Part shown: positions 21,189 to 30,163 of the stretch, one piece after another
Layout: every line of letters starts with the position of its first letter
Numbering within the stretch: the stretch's first letter is position 1
Virus record (IMG/VR): IMGVR_UViG_3300044630_000528
Span: 1-36,618 of that record
DNA from: a virus
DNA length: 36,618 bases
Direction: 5' to 3' (one strand)
Notes under the pieces: model-generated
Databases searched by the model: none
Seen by the model: the letters and a program-made list of their open reading frames with translations, nothing else
What the model was told of the DNA's origin: nothing
Position numbers and translations under genes: made by a program

Positions 21189-22490
21189 ATGAATATACAA
21201 GCATTAATAAACAAAATATTTAGAGCAGACCAAACACCTAACAATACTGTTAGCTGGTCTGGAACTAACGGATTAAAAATAATCCAACAAGACATCGTAG
21301 AGACAATTAAGCAAAGGACTTTTTTGACTATACCTTCTATTACAGAATTGCCTAATCAAGGGTTTAACAATGCAGTCCTTTGTTATGTACAAGATGGGTT
21401 TTTTTACAGATGGAGTGCAACAGGTACGCCTAATGGAACTACTATATTTTCTGCTAGCGATGGAGGTGTTTGGATACAAGAATCTGTTGGAGCACCAAGT
21501 GGAACAATAACTGGTAATGGTATTTTAAATTATGTATCAAAATGGTCAGGTCCAACTTCATTAACTAATGGATTAATATATGACAATGGTACATATACTG
21601 GTATTGGGACAACAACTCCATTAGCTAAAATGCATATTAAAGTCCCAGCTAATAACCCACAAAGAGGTGTATTATGTCTTGAGACTACAAATGTTGCAGC
21701 TAACCCTTTTCAATCCTTTTGGTCAAACAATGTATGGGTTGGATATATTGATGTTAGCAATACATTCTTTAATATACAAAGCGTAACTAATGGGTTACTT
21801 AATTTAAACCCAAGTGGTGGTAATGTAACAGTAGGTAGTGTAACAAACTCAGGTTATAAATTTGACGTATTAGGTACGTTAAGAGCTACATCTACAACAA
21901 CATTAACATCATTATCAGGCGTAGGAACTAGAATGGTAGTTGCGGATGCTGGAGGTATTTTATCTACGCAAGCAATACCAGTAGCTAATTCTAATGCTCA
22001 TGGAGCTTGGCAAACAAATGTTACTCAAACTGCAGCAGCTTCTAATGTAGGTTATGGTGTTAGATTTAACACAGCTGATATTTCAGGTCAAGGAGTTGAA
22101 GTTGTTGTAGATACTTTAGGAGAATTTACATTAATCAAAATGGTTAATGCTGGAACTTTTAATATTCAATTTAGTCTTCAGTTTCAAAATACAGACAATG
22201 CTGAACAAGATGTAACTGTTTGGTTGAGAAAAAATGGAGAAACTATAGCAGAAAATGTTCCAGGTTCTGCTGGTTTCATATCAATACCTAAAACCCATGG
22301 TGGTGGTGGTGGTACTCCAGGTCACTCTATAGTTTCTTGGAATTACTTTGTTGAAGCGGCTCCTTCTGACTTTTTTCAATTAGTTTGGTCTACTTCAGAT
22401 GCAACACATGTAAATATGCATTATTATCCAGCAACAGGTCCAGCTCCAGCTGCAGCATCGTCTATTTTAACCGTAAATCAAGTTAATTAA
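21189..22490 (+). CDS. Tail fibre with anchor domain and C-terminal jelly-roll-like domain
   Basis: A 433-aa protein. Residues 1-95 are the shared anchor (ALINKIFRADQTPNNTVSWS, then GTNGLKIIQQDI, ending DGGVWIQES). The middle (about 105-275) has TGIGTTTPLAKMHIK, a tag familiar from fibre and surface proteins in Bacteroidota, plus Thr/Ser/Gly-rich strands. The C-terminal third has NAGTFNIQFSLQFQNTDNA, VTVWLRKNGETI, PKTHGGGGG and DFFQLVWSTSDATHVNMHY. This is a C1q/TNF-like jelly-roll pattern seen at the tips of many phage fibres and probably contacts the receptor. The next two genes reuse the anchor with other bodies. Confidence 0.75.
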   Translation: MNIQALINKIFRADQTPNNTVSWSGTNGLKIIQQDIVETIKQRTFLTIPSITELPNQGFNNAVLCYVQDGFFYRWSATGTPNGTTIFSASDGGVWIQESVGAPSGTITGNGILNYVSKWSGPTSLTNGLIYDNGTYTGIGTTTPLAKMHIKVPANNPQRGVLCLETTNVAANPFQSFWSNNVWVGYIDVSNTFFNIQSVTNGLLNLNPSGGNVTVGSVTNSGYKFDVLGTLRATSTTTLTSLSGVGTRMVVADAGGILSTQAIPVANSNAHGAWQTNVTQTAAASNVGYGVRFNTADISGQGVEVVVDTLGEFTLIKMVNAGTFNIQFSLQFQNTDNAEQDVTVWLRKNGETIAENVPGSAGFISIPKTHGGGGGTPGHSIVSWNYFVEAAPSDFFQLVWSTSDATHVNMHYYPATGPAPAAASSILTVNQVN

Positions 22491-22502
22491 AACGTATTAT
22501 AT
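22491..22502 (+). promoter_or_regulatory. AACGTATTATAT motif, copy 6
   Basis: Exact motif starting right after the stop of the first fibre gene, 17 nt before the ATG at 22520. It gives the second and third fibres and the large tail protein their own start of transcription. Confidence 0.7.
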
Positions 22503-22519
22503 ACTAAATATTAAGAATA

Positions 22520-22960
22520 ATGACAATTTTAAGTTTGCTTAATAGAATATTTAATGCTGACCAGACGCCTAACAATACGGTATCTTGGTCTGGCACTAAT
22601 GGGCTAAAAGGTATTCAAGATGATATTGCTGAGGAACTTCGTGCGCGTGGTTGTATTGTAGTACCTACAACAACTGACTTAAATAATCAAGGAAAAAATA
22701 ACTCACAAAATGCTATAGTTCAAGGCGTTGGTTTATACACATGGTTTCCTCCTCCATTGACTCCAATTTCATTTTATATAGTAAAAGCAAACGATGGTGG
22801 ATATTGGGTATTTCAACAACCTAATGTTAGATTTTTACCTGACTTGGGCGCTTCAGTTCCAACAACAAATGCTTCTGGTATTGTTTTATACAATAGCGGA
22901 AATGTATTAAAATATATAACCTCAACAGGTGCAATTAAAACAGTAACAGTAACTCCTTAA
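22520..22960 (+). CDS. Short fibre-anchor protein, paralogue of the preceding fibre N-terminus
   Basis: A 146-aa protein. Residues 1-100 match the anchor of the 433-aa fibre almost position by position (LLNRIFNADQTPNNTVSWSG, then TNGLKGIQDDI, ending NDGGYWVFQQP). Only about 45 further residues follow (FLPDLGASVPTTNASGIVLY, KTVTVTP). It has no receptor-binding body, so it may be an adaptor, a decoy or short appendage, or the remnant of a fibre that lost its distal part. The frame is intact and begins 17 nt after a promoter-like motif, so it is expressed rather than obviously broken. Confidence 0.7.
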   Translation: MTILSLLNRIFNADQTPNNTVSWSGTNGLKGIQDDIAEELRARGCIVVPTTTDLNNQGKNNSQNAIVQGVGLYTWFPPPLTPISFYIVKANDGGYWVFQQPNVRFLPDLGASVPTTNASGIVLYNSGNVLKYITSTGAIKTVTVTP

Positions 22961-22963
22961 TAT

Positions 22964-25009
22964 ATGGCAACTTTAAATACATTACAATCTTTTATAGATA
23001 ACGCAAGACAAACTCCTTCTGGTAAAGTTGAATGGACTGACACGTCTTTAAAAGGACTTCAAGATGAAGTTAAATACTTGTTTTCCCAAAATGCAATTCA
23101 AGTAGTTCCTACTACTGCAGCATTAAGTACAACTGATAATGACAGTTCTCAATTGGCTTTTGTAACATTAGATACTAATGATGCAAACAATGGACTTTAT
23201 TTTTGGAACTTAACTGCTGTTTCAACTATTTTCTTCCCAGCAGGAAGTAATGGTTATTGGAACTTAATTGAGTTTGGAATGGCAAGTTCTATCGGTGCTG
23301 GTTATTTACCATATAGCAATGGTACAAGTTTAGTGGCTAGCTACTTAAAAAGAACTGTTAATGAAATTAAAATGGAAGGTGGTAGTTTTGTTGCAAACAA
23401 CTCTCTTACTACTGGTCCATACTTTCAATGTGGCGATACTGATTCTCTTGGTAACGATATTATTTTTACAGTTGATGATAAAAACCAAGTAATTAACAGT
23501 AAGAAAGCTACTGCTAATAAAGGTATTAAATTAGACTTTGCTAATAATGTTCACCAAATTGGGGATATTGATACAAGCAAAGGGTTATCTGTAGATACAG
23601 CTAACTCTGTTTACAAATTAGGTAATACAATTTCAAGTCAAGGGGTTGTTATTAATTTAAATAATGGATATATTGGTAACCCTACTTGGGCTTATGTATA
23701 TAATGCAACCACTTTAATTGCTGGTAATGCTTCAATTAACTTAACCCTTAATGATACTGCTAATACAGCTACATTAGGTGATGGCACAAAAGGTTTATTA
23801 GTAGATGTAACAAACAATGGGTATATCTTAGGTAATGGTACTAATGGGTTAAATATAAACACAGCTGGTACATATACATTAGGTAATGGAACTGAAGGGC
23901 TGACTATTAATACAACTACTGATGACTATAAATTAGGAACTGTAAATTATGGTATAGTTATAGATACTCCATTTTCTATAACTATAGGTGATTTAGTTAA
24001 TGGTAATGGACTAATTGTAGACAATGTAGGAGATACATACTCTCTTGCTAATAACGTTTCAGGAAAAGGTTTGTTTATAGATGCAACAGCAAACACTTAT
24101 AAGTTGGGTACATTCGCAGGTTATGGTTTATCATTAACTGCTACAACTGGTTATTTAGGTACATCAACTTTAAACTATAGATATACAGCTACAACAGTAT
24201 CTGTTGGAACTACATCTTTGCTTTTAAATATTGATAATACAGTAGGTTCTATTGCGATAGGCGCATTAACAAGAGGTATTGCAATGCAGATTGTTGGTGG
24301 TTCTCCAACTTATTCTTTTGGTAATTTAAGTGCTCAAATTGGTGCTTTCTTAGGTCAAACTACTGGTTATTTAGGTAATCCTACATTTGGATATAACTAT
24401 ACTGCAACTACATTGGTTACTGGTAATTCTTCTATTAACTTAACACTTAATGATACTACTAATGTAGGTACATTAGGTAGTACAACTTATGGATTTAAAG
24501 CAGATATGTCTACAAACATATTGACTGCTGGTTCTTCAATATTTGGATTAAGTGTAGATTTACCGAATGCAAAAATCAAATTAAATAGTGGTGGGTATGG
24601 TATAGAGGTATGGGATTCTATTAAAACAGTATATACTTATGGGTTGTCAGGTGCAGAAGGCTTGTATGTAGATTTATTAGGTAGTAATTATTCTCTTGGT
24701 GGTAACGCTGTAGGTATGAATATTGCTAATACAGGTAAAACATTACAAACATATTTAAACCCAGGAAATACAGGTATTAACATTAATGGTTTAGATTTTA
24801 ATTATACTAATGACACTTATTTGTTAGGTGGTGAGTATGCTACTAAATCTGCTGCAATTGGTGTTAAAGGTTCAAGAACTGCTACACCTCAAGTTCAAGT
24901 AGGTTCTGATTTAGTTGTAGCTGCAGCTGTATCTGGAACTCAATTGGAAAAAATTAGAGTGTTCATACCAGGTGTTGGTGTAAGATACATACCTGTTTAC
25001 TTGTCATAA
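22964..25009 (+). CDS. Long repeat-built tail fibre
   Basis: A 681-aa protein. Residues 1-105 are a diverged copy of the shared anchor (RQTPSGKVEWTDTSLKGLQD, ending NGYWNLIE). Residues about 150-600 consist of many repeats of about 20-22 residues with the pattern KGLxxDxxNxxYxLGN, such as GLTINTTTDDYKLGT and GLFIDATANTYKLGT, with variants YLGNPTFGYNYTATTLVTGN. This suggests a beta-helical or trimeric shaft. The C-terminal 60 residues are compact (AAIGVKGSRTATPQVQVGSD, then FIPGVGVRYIPVYLS). The repeat body relates to that of the fibre at 577. It starts 3 nt after the short paralogue. Receptor-binding appendage likely. Confidence 0.75.
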   Translation: MATLNTLQSFIDNARQTPSGKVEWTDTSLKGLQDEVKYLFSQNAIQVVPTTAALSTTDNDSSQLAFVTLDTNDANNGLYFWNLTAVSTIFFPAGSNGYWNLIEFGMASSIGAGYLPYSNGTSLVASYLKRTVNEIKMEGGSFVANNSLTTGPYFQCGDTDSLGNDIIFTVDDKNQVINSKKATANKGIKLDFANNVHQIGDIDTSKGLSVDTANSVYKLGNTISSQGVVINLNNGYIGNPTWAYVYNATTLIAGNASINLTLNDTANTATLGDGTKGLLVDVTNNGYILGNGTNGLNINTAGTYTLGNGTEGLTINTTTDDYKLGTVNYGIVIDTPFSITIGDLVNGNGLIVDNVGDTYSLANNVSGKGLFIDATANTYKLGTFAGYGLSLTATTGYLGTSTLNYRYTATTVSVGTTSLLLNIDNTVGSIAIGALTRGIAMQIVGGSPTYSFGNLSAQIGAFLGQTTGYLGNPTFGYNYTATTLVTGNSSINLTLNDTTNVGTLGSTTYGFKADMSTNILTAGSSIFGLSVDLPNAKIKLNSGGYGIEVWDSIKTVYTYGLSGAEGLYVDLLGSNYSLGGNAVGMNIANTGKTLQTYLNPGNTGININGLDFNYTNDTYLLGGEYATKSAAIGVKGSRTATPQVQVGSDLVVAAAVSGTQLEKIRVFIPGVGVRYIPVYLS

Positions 25010-25021
25010 TAAAATTTTTTA

Positions 25022-28000
25022 ATGGCTCAAATAACAAAACTTTTTACAAAAGGTTTAGATACTGATACGGCTCCCCACTTGCAAGAGAAGGAGTCGTATT
25101 CTTCTGCTATGAATGTCCATGTGGCAATGAATGGTGTAAAAGGAACTTCTGATGGTGAAACATCAGGAATGGAATTTTACAATGAAGGTGGTAATGATGG
25201 TATAGTTCAATTAATAGATGGTAATACTGATTTTAGTGGGCTATTTGGAGGTTTTGTAGATAATGTAATAGTAGATAACCCTGGGTCTAATTACGGACCT
25301 ATTTCTCCTTCAGTTACATTTGACCCCCCTCCTCCTGGTGGCACACAAGCACAAGGGTATGCTGTTGTTAATCCATCAACTAATGAAGTTACAAGTATTG
25401 TAATAACTAATCCTGGTAGTGGCTATATTACTGCCCCTTTAATTACAATTGGTCCTCCTCCTGGTGGTGTAACAGCAACTGCTTATTGTACAATAAGTAA
25501 TTCACTCGTTTATAATAAAAGCAATATTGAAACTTTGGGTTATGTGGTTGATGATACTCAATCTGTAAACCAAAAAAGAACTATATATTTATTTCAAAGG
25601 GAATATGACCCATTAGATATATCATATACATTAAACTCTTTTATATCAAAAGTAGTAATAGATTATGATATTGCTGCTAAAAGAAACTTACCTGTTAGCT
25701 ATTCTACAGTATTAGATGGGCAATGGGTTGAAGCAACTAACCCTACAACTGACGGTTTAGATTTTAAATATCAAACATTTGTATCTGCAAGAATTAGCAA
25801 CAAGTTATTAATATGGACAGATGGAACAAATACATCATTAAGATATGTAGATGTTACCAAAGATTATTCTGTATATAATCCAAACTTATTAACGCAAGAA
25901 GAACTATCTTTAATAACAGAGCCAGGTCATGTCCCATTAGTCACATCAAGAGGAACAGACCCAACCAAATCAACATTAATCCAATCAAAAGGGTTACAGT
26001 TTAGTTATAGAATAACTAATGTAGATGATTTCTTTTCTGTATTATCACCATATAGTTTAACTTCTTTACCTCCACATTTAGAGGAGGTTGCTGCTAATAA
26101 TTATTATTACAACACTATAACTATTAGTTTAAGTAAAGAACAAAAAATACCTGATAATTGGCAAACAATTGAATTTGTTTCAAGAGATTTAGAAACAAAT
26201 GTTTTTCAAGTTATTAGAAAGTTTGACAAAGATGATTTAACACTAAGAGAATATGATTTTGGATTAGGTCCTGTTTATTATACTGATGCTCAATTAGTAA
26301 ACGAACACAATACAAGTCCATTTTTAATACCATATATAACATTTCAAAATTGGGACGGTTCTGATGTATTAACTACTTTAGGTAGTGAATATACATCTAA
26401 ACAATTTGATGCAGTTCCATTATCTGTTCAATCAATTGAATTATCAGCTAATAGATTGTTAGCTGCTAATATTGTAGAAGGGTATGATACCCCTAATACT
26501 AATATTGAATTTGCATCTGCTCCAACATTTGACAACCCTGTAGTTACTACTAGAAGCGCATCGCTTGGTTTAACTCCATATATTTTATTTATTAAAATGG
26601 CAGGAGGAACTAAATTTGCTTGGGGTGTATTTACAATTTACAATGGTCATTATTATCAATATCCATTAGATTGTAGTGTTGGTACAATAGATACTACATA
26701 TACATTTAATGCAAACTCTATTGGGGAGTTAAATGCAACATCACAAGTTTTAACGGTAAATGCATCTTATATGAATTTGCCTCAAGAAACTTCTATTGAA
26801 AACATGATACAAAGAACTGCTACGCCTGGTGCTCCACCACCTGCAATATCTCAGTATTGTGTAGATGCACCAGTTACCTCCCCAAGGGATGAGTGGTCAG
26901 CATTAATGTCAGCATCTAATCCAGAATACAATGGAACGTGGGAAAGCTATTCAAATGTTCTTACATTTGCACAGATGTTTTGGATGCCATATGAACAACT
27001 TGTTACAAGTGGTCCTGGTGCGCCTGGAGTTTTTCCAAATAACATATATTTAAAATCTGATTGGATAGCTGGAATAAATAGAGCTTTTTTCCCAGGAACT
27101 TCTTATAGTTATGGTGTAGATTTTTATGACTCAGCATTAAGAAAATGTGGTGTTGCAAAAATTGGAGCATCAGATGTTCCAGAGTATTTTCCAGATACTA
27201 GAACACTATATCAATCAATATCATTTGACGTTAATACAACTCAACTTACTGGCGCTATACCTGATTGGGCAAAATACTATGCTATAACATTTTCTAAAAA
27301 TAATAAAGCATTTAGTTTTATTTCTTTTGTTCCTGGCATTATAAAAACTGCAAGGATTAGTGCATTAGGAGAAATAAAAATTAACAATGTATGGGCTGAT
27401 AAATCTTTAAAATATTATGGTATAGCAATACCATTATCTAGTTTATTAGCAGACGGAGTAGGATATGGGTTTAAAGATGGTGACGTTTGTAAATTAGCTT
27501 TTTATAATAATTTAACTCCTAATCAAAATGTAATTAATGGACAAATATTAACTACATTTGGAGGTTATGCAATTATAAATGTTGATGAGTCAATTATTGC
27601 TCCGTATCTATCCGAACAGTATAATCAGCTTTCAGTAGTTTCTGGAGGTGGTGGTACAGGTTATTGTGGATATGGAAGCGGTTTATTAAATAGCGCTCAA
27701 TCTGCATGTATTGCAACTATCTATACACCTCAAAATACTACTAATACTCAGTATGAAATAGCTGCTTTTGGTACGGTAGATAACTTAACTACATTAGGTG
27801 ACTTTTTTAATTCTGGTGCGACTCAAACATTTACTTTAAATGGTGATACATATACTCAAAGTAGAGACTCTGATGGAGGTGCTTATACTTGCGTATCAAT
27901 GAACCCATATGAAAAGAAATTTACATTATGGTTGGACGACTTAGGTAGGGTAGCTCCAGTAGACAATGTTGGGCAAAGATTATTAACCAATACTATTAGA

Positions 28001-29182
28001 TGGTCTAATGTTAGAATACCACAAACAAAAGTAAATGGGTTGTCTTCATTTGACGCATTAAATGCTGTTGAAGTAGAAGGTACAGCTGGTCCTATTACAA
28101 CTATATTACAAACCTCTAAAGAAGCTAACCAAGGTGGTAGACTTTTAATACTTTGCAACTCAGGTAGCTTTGTATCATTAGTAGGTCAATCACAAGTGTA
28201 TTCAGCGGACTCTACAACTGCTTTAACAACTACAGCAAGTGTATTAGGTACAATACTTCCTTTAACTCAAAACTGGGGTTGTATTAGCCCTGCAAGTGTT
28301 GTTGGTTATAAAGGGTTAGTATTCTGGGCTGATGCATTAAATAGAGAAATCATTGCATTCTCAGGTAGTGATGCAGAGCCTATTAGTCAAAACAAAGCAG
28401 GGTTTTTATGGAACCAAGTGTTTAGAAACTTACCATTTGAGAAAGAATATAATAATAGTGCAAGATATATTAAAGGTGGGATTAACCCTTATACTTTTGA
28501 AGCATTCTTTACTTGCCCTAATCCTAATATAACTCAAAAGGTATATCCTGGTAATTGTGGTGTTAATGGTATTAATCAATACATAGGTAACGAAAATGTA
28601 AGTTATATATTTAATTGGAAAACAAAAACATGGCAAGGTGCTTACCAATCTAATCCTGACTATTGGGTTAGAGTAGGAGATGATGTATATACATTTGGTA
28701 CTCAATACGGAGGGAACTATAAAATGTTAAAAGAGTTTGATAACTCTCCTGGTATATACAATCAATTAACTGAATTAAAAGCATATATAACATTCCCTGT
28801 TGTTCCTCAGTATCCTGCTACAATTGAGCCATTGGCTATGATGATACTTAACCAAGGTAATGTTGACAATGCTATTATTTACGCAAGAGATAGCTCTTCT
28901 ATAACCAATAATAACTTAACCCAAATAACTAAAGTAAGTGGGTTTACATTAAGAGAAGGTGAGTTATTTAGCTCTGTATACAGAAACAGATTAAGTAATA
29001 ATAGTGAAAATGCTCTTGTTCCAGCTACAGCTTACGAAGAACAAAATTTTAATGGAGATAGAATTAGAACAAAATCAGCATGGGTACAAGTAAATCTATT
29101 TGAAGATGGAGACCCATCAGTTAATAATCAAATTAACTTACAATCTGTAAAACTTGAAGTTAAAGAATCAAGTGGACACTAA
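25022..29182 (+). CDS. Very large tail protein (stabilization/muzzle type)
   Basis: A 1386-aa protein. It opens QITKLFTKGLDTDTAPHLQE followed by KESYSSAMNVHV, the KGxxxDxxPxxxxxxxYxxAxNxxV signature of the large podoviral tail-stabilization family that forms the distal tail in crAss-like phages. Residues about 79-158 are an inserted GSGY-type beta module (NPGSNYGPISPSVTF, NPGSGYITAPLITIG). The remainder is beta-rich with PISQNKAGFLWNQVFRNLPF, YNWKTK-like FNWKTKTWQGAYQ and a late ENALVPATAYEEQNFNGDRI. It has no signal peptide or TM. It is the last + strand gene before the bidirectional terminator. An attached-domain insertion in a conserved tail protein is the odd point. Family identity is likely; the exact structural role is inferred. 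Confidence 0.75.
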   Translation: MAQITKLFTKGLDTDTAPHLQEKESYSSAMNVHVAMNGVKGTSDGETSGMEFYNEGGNDGIVQLIDGNTDFSGLFGGFVDNVIVDNPGSNYGPISPSVTFDPPPPGGTQAQGYAVVNPSTNEVTSIVITNPGSGYITAPLITIGPPPGGVTATAYCTISNSLVYNKSNIETLGYVVDDTQSVNQKRTIYLFQREYDPLDISYTLNSFISKVVIDYDIAAKRNLPVSYSTVLDGQWVEATNPTTDGLDFKYQTFVSARISNKLLIWTDGTNTSLRYVDVTKDYSVYNPNLLTQEELSLITEPGHVPLVTSRGTDPTKSTLIQSKGLQFSYRITNVDDFFSVLSPYSLTSLPPHLEEVAANNYYYNTITISLSKEQKIPDNWQTIEFVSRDLETNVFQVIRKFDKDDLTLREYDFGLGPVYYTDAQLVNEHNTSPFLIPYITFQNWDGSDVLTTLGSEYTSKQFDAVPLSVQSIELSANRLLAANIVEGYDTPNTNIEFASAPTFDNPVVTTRSASLGLTPYILFIKMAGGTKFAWGVFTIYNGHYYQYPLDCSVGTIDTTYTFNANSIGELNATSQVLTVNASYMNLPQETSIENMIQRTATPGAPPPAISQYCVDAPVTSPRDEWSALMSASNPEYNGTWESYSNVLTFAQMFWMPYEQLVTSGPGAPGVFPNNIYLKSDWIAGINRAFFPGTSYSYGVDFYDSALRKCGVAKIGASDVPEYFPDTRTLYQSISFDVNTTQLTGAIPDWAKYYAITFSKNNKAFSFISFVPGIIKTARISALGEIKINNVWADKSLKYYGIAIPLSSLLADGVGYGFKDGDVCKLAFYNNLTPNQNVINGQILTTFGGYAIINVDESIIAPYLSEQYNQLSVVSGGGGTGYCGYGSGLLNSAQSACIATIYTPQNTTNTQYEIAAFGTVDNLTTLGDFFNSGATQTFTLNGDTYTQSRDSDGGAYTCVSMNPYEKKFTLWLDDLGRVAPVDNVGQRLLTNTIRWSNVRIPQTKVNGLSSFDALNAVEVEGTAGPITTILQTSKEANQGGRLLILCNSGSFVSLVGQSQVYSADSTTALTTTASVLGTILPLTQNWGCISPASVVGYKGLVFWADALNREIIAFSGSDAEPISQNKAGFLWNQVFRNLPFEKEYNNSARYIKGGINPYTFEAFFTCPNPNITQKVYPGNCGVNGINQYIGNENVSYIFNWKTKTWQGAYQSNPDYWVRVGDDVYTFGTQYGGNYKMLKEFDNSPGIYNQLTELKAYITFPVVPQYPATIEPLAMMILNQGNVDNAIIYARDSSSITNNNLTQITKVSGFTLREGELFSSVYRNRLSNNSENALVPATAYEEQNFNGDRIRTKSAWVQVNLFEDGDPSVNNQINLQSVKLEVKESSGH

Positions 29183-29187
29183 TAAAA

Positions 29188-29208
29188 AACCCCTCATTTA
29201 GAGGGGTT
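29188..29208. terminator. Bidirectional terminator between convergent genes
   Basis: AACCCCTC (29188-29195) and GAGGGGTT (29201-29208) form a perfect 8-bp stem with a 5-nt loop. An A-run precedes it and T-rich sequence follows, so it can stop transcription from both strands. The + gene ends at 29182 and the - gene ends at 29215. Confidence 0.9.
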
Positions 29209-29214
29209 AATTAT

Positions 29215-30153
29215 TTAAAATCCATTAAAGCCTACAATCGGATTAAATTTAATTCCTTTTGTATAATCTGTTTGAGTATTTGTTTGAGAATTATTACCAT
29301 ACATATTATATGGGTTATAAAATGTTTTAGGTAACGGTCCTGGAGCATAAGGATTAGGCTGAGGAGCAATAAACGGATTAGGTTTATTTAAAGGCACAGA
29401 CCCTGGTAATGGTTGATCTATTGTAGGCAAAGGATTTCTCCAGTTTTTAAAAGGAACTCTACTCATAGAAGCAGTATTAAAACCTGTAGCAGTAGGTGTT
29501 ACATTAGCTAATTTAGCGTCTAATAATGCTTGATTGTTTTTACCTGTAAATAAGTTATTAAAATCTTCTTTACTTACACCGCCTAATGTATTTGCCATAG
29601 AAGCTCCAAGACCAATAGCTAATTGGTTCATTTGGTTTCTATTTTGGTTTTCTGCCATAGCTCTGCCAAGGCTTAAATTAATTAAAGTTTGTTCTTTATC
29701 TCTTCTTGCTTGTTCATTTAAATAGTCAGATTGTTCAACGCCCTGAGCTAATTGGTCAGCTCTTTGCTTCATTGCTAAATGCATAGGCGCATATTTGCTA
29801 CCCAATCTACCTAAAGCATCTTGTGTTTTAGCTGTACCAGCAGCTTGAGCACCCAATGCTGCAAACCCAGAAGGTGCATAATCGCTAATGCCATAATCAG
29901 TATCTGCTTGAGACCTAAGTAAATCTTGAGCTTCTTGTTTTTGAGATTCACTTAAATCTTTATCTGAAAGCAATGACTCAAAGTATTGACCTTTTAATGT
30001 CTTGCCAAGTTCTTTTGGTTGAAATGACGATGCTCTATTTGCTGCATCTTTCATTGCCGCTTCATTTTTCTTTTTTGCTCTATTTGCTGAATAAGCAGAT
30101 GCACCTGTGGCAGCGGCTTGTATGGCTAACATTGCTAATAATGGTAATGGCAT
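29215..30153 (-). CDS. Internal virion / ejection-type protein
   Basis: A 312-aa protein. The hydrophobic Ala-rich N-terminus (PLPLLAMLAIQAAATGASAY) could insert in a membrane, followed by a basic RAKKKNEAAMKDAANRASSF. The middle is helical and Gln/Ala-rich (MKQRADQLAQGVEQSDYL, ENQNRNQMNQLAIGLGASMA). The C-terminal 90 residues are Pro/Asn-rich (PNPFIAPQPNPYAPGPLPK). This layout resembles podoviral internal virion proteins of the T7 gp14 kind that are ejected to extend the channel across the envelope. It has its own AACGTATTATAT copy on the - strand and follows the 1810-aa protein gene by about 10 nt. Identity is by pattern and place. Confidence 0.6.
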   Translation of the reverse strand: MPLPLLAMLAIQAAATGASAYSANRAKKKNEAAMKDAANRASSFQPKELGKTLKGQYFESLLSDKDLSESQKQEAQDLLRSQADTDYGISDYAPSGFAALGAQAAGTAKTQDALGRLGSKYAPMHLAMKQRADQLAQGVEQSDYLNEQARRDKEQTLINLSLGRAMAENQNRNQMNQLAIGLGASMANTLGGVSKEDFNNLFTGKNNQALLDAKLANVTPTATGFNTASMSRVPFKNWRNPLPTIDQPLPGSVPLNKPNPFIAPQPNPYAPGPLPKTFYNPYNMYGNNSQTNTQTDYTKGIKFNPIVGFNGF

Positions 30154-30163
30154 AATTGATATT

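Noticed and set aside
22300-22316. GGT trinucleotide run as a microsatellite or mobile-element scar
   Set aside because: It encodes the Gly run in the HGGGGG loop expected in this C1q-like fibre tip family; no flanking duplication is seen.
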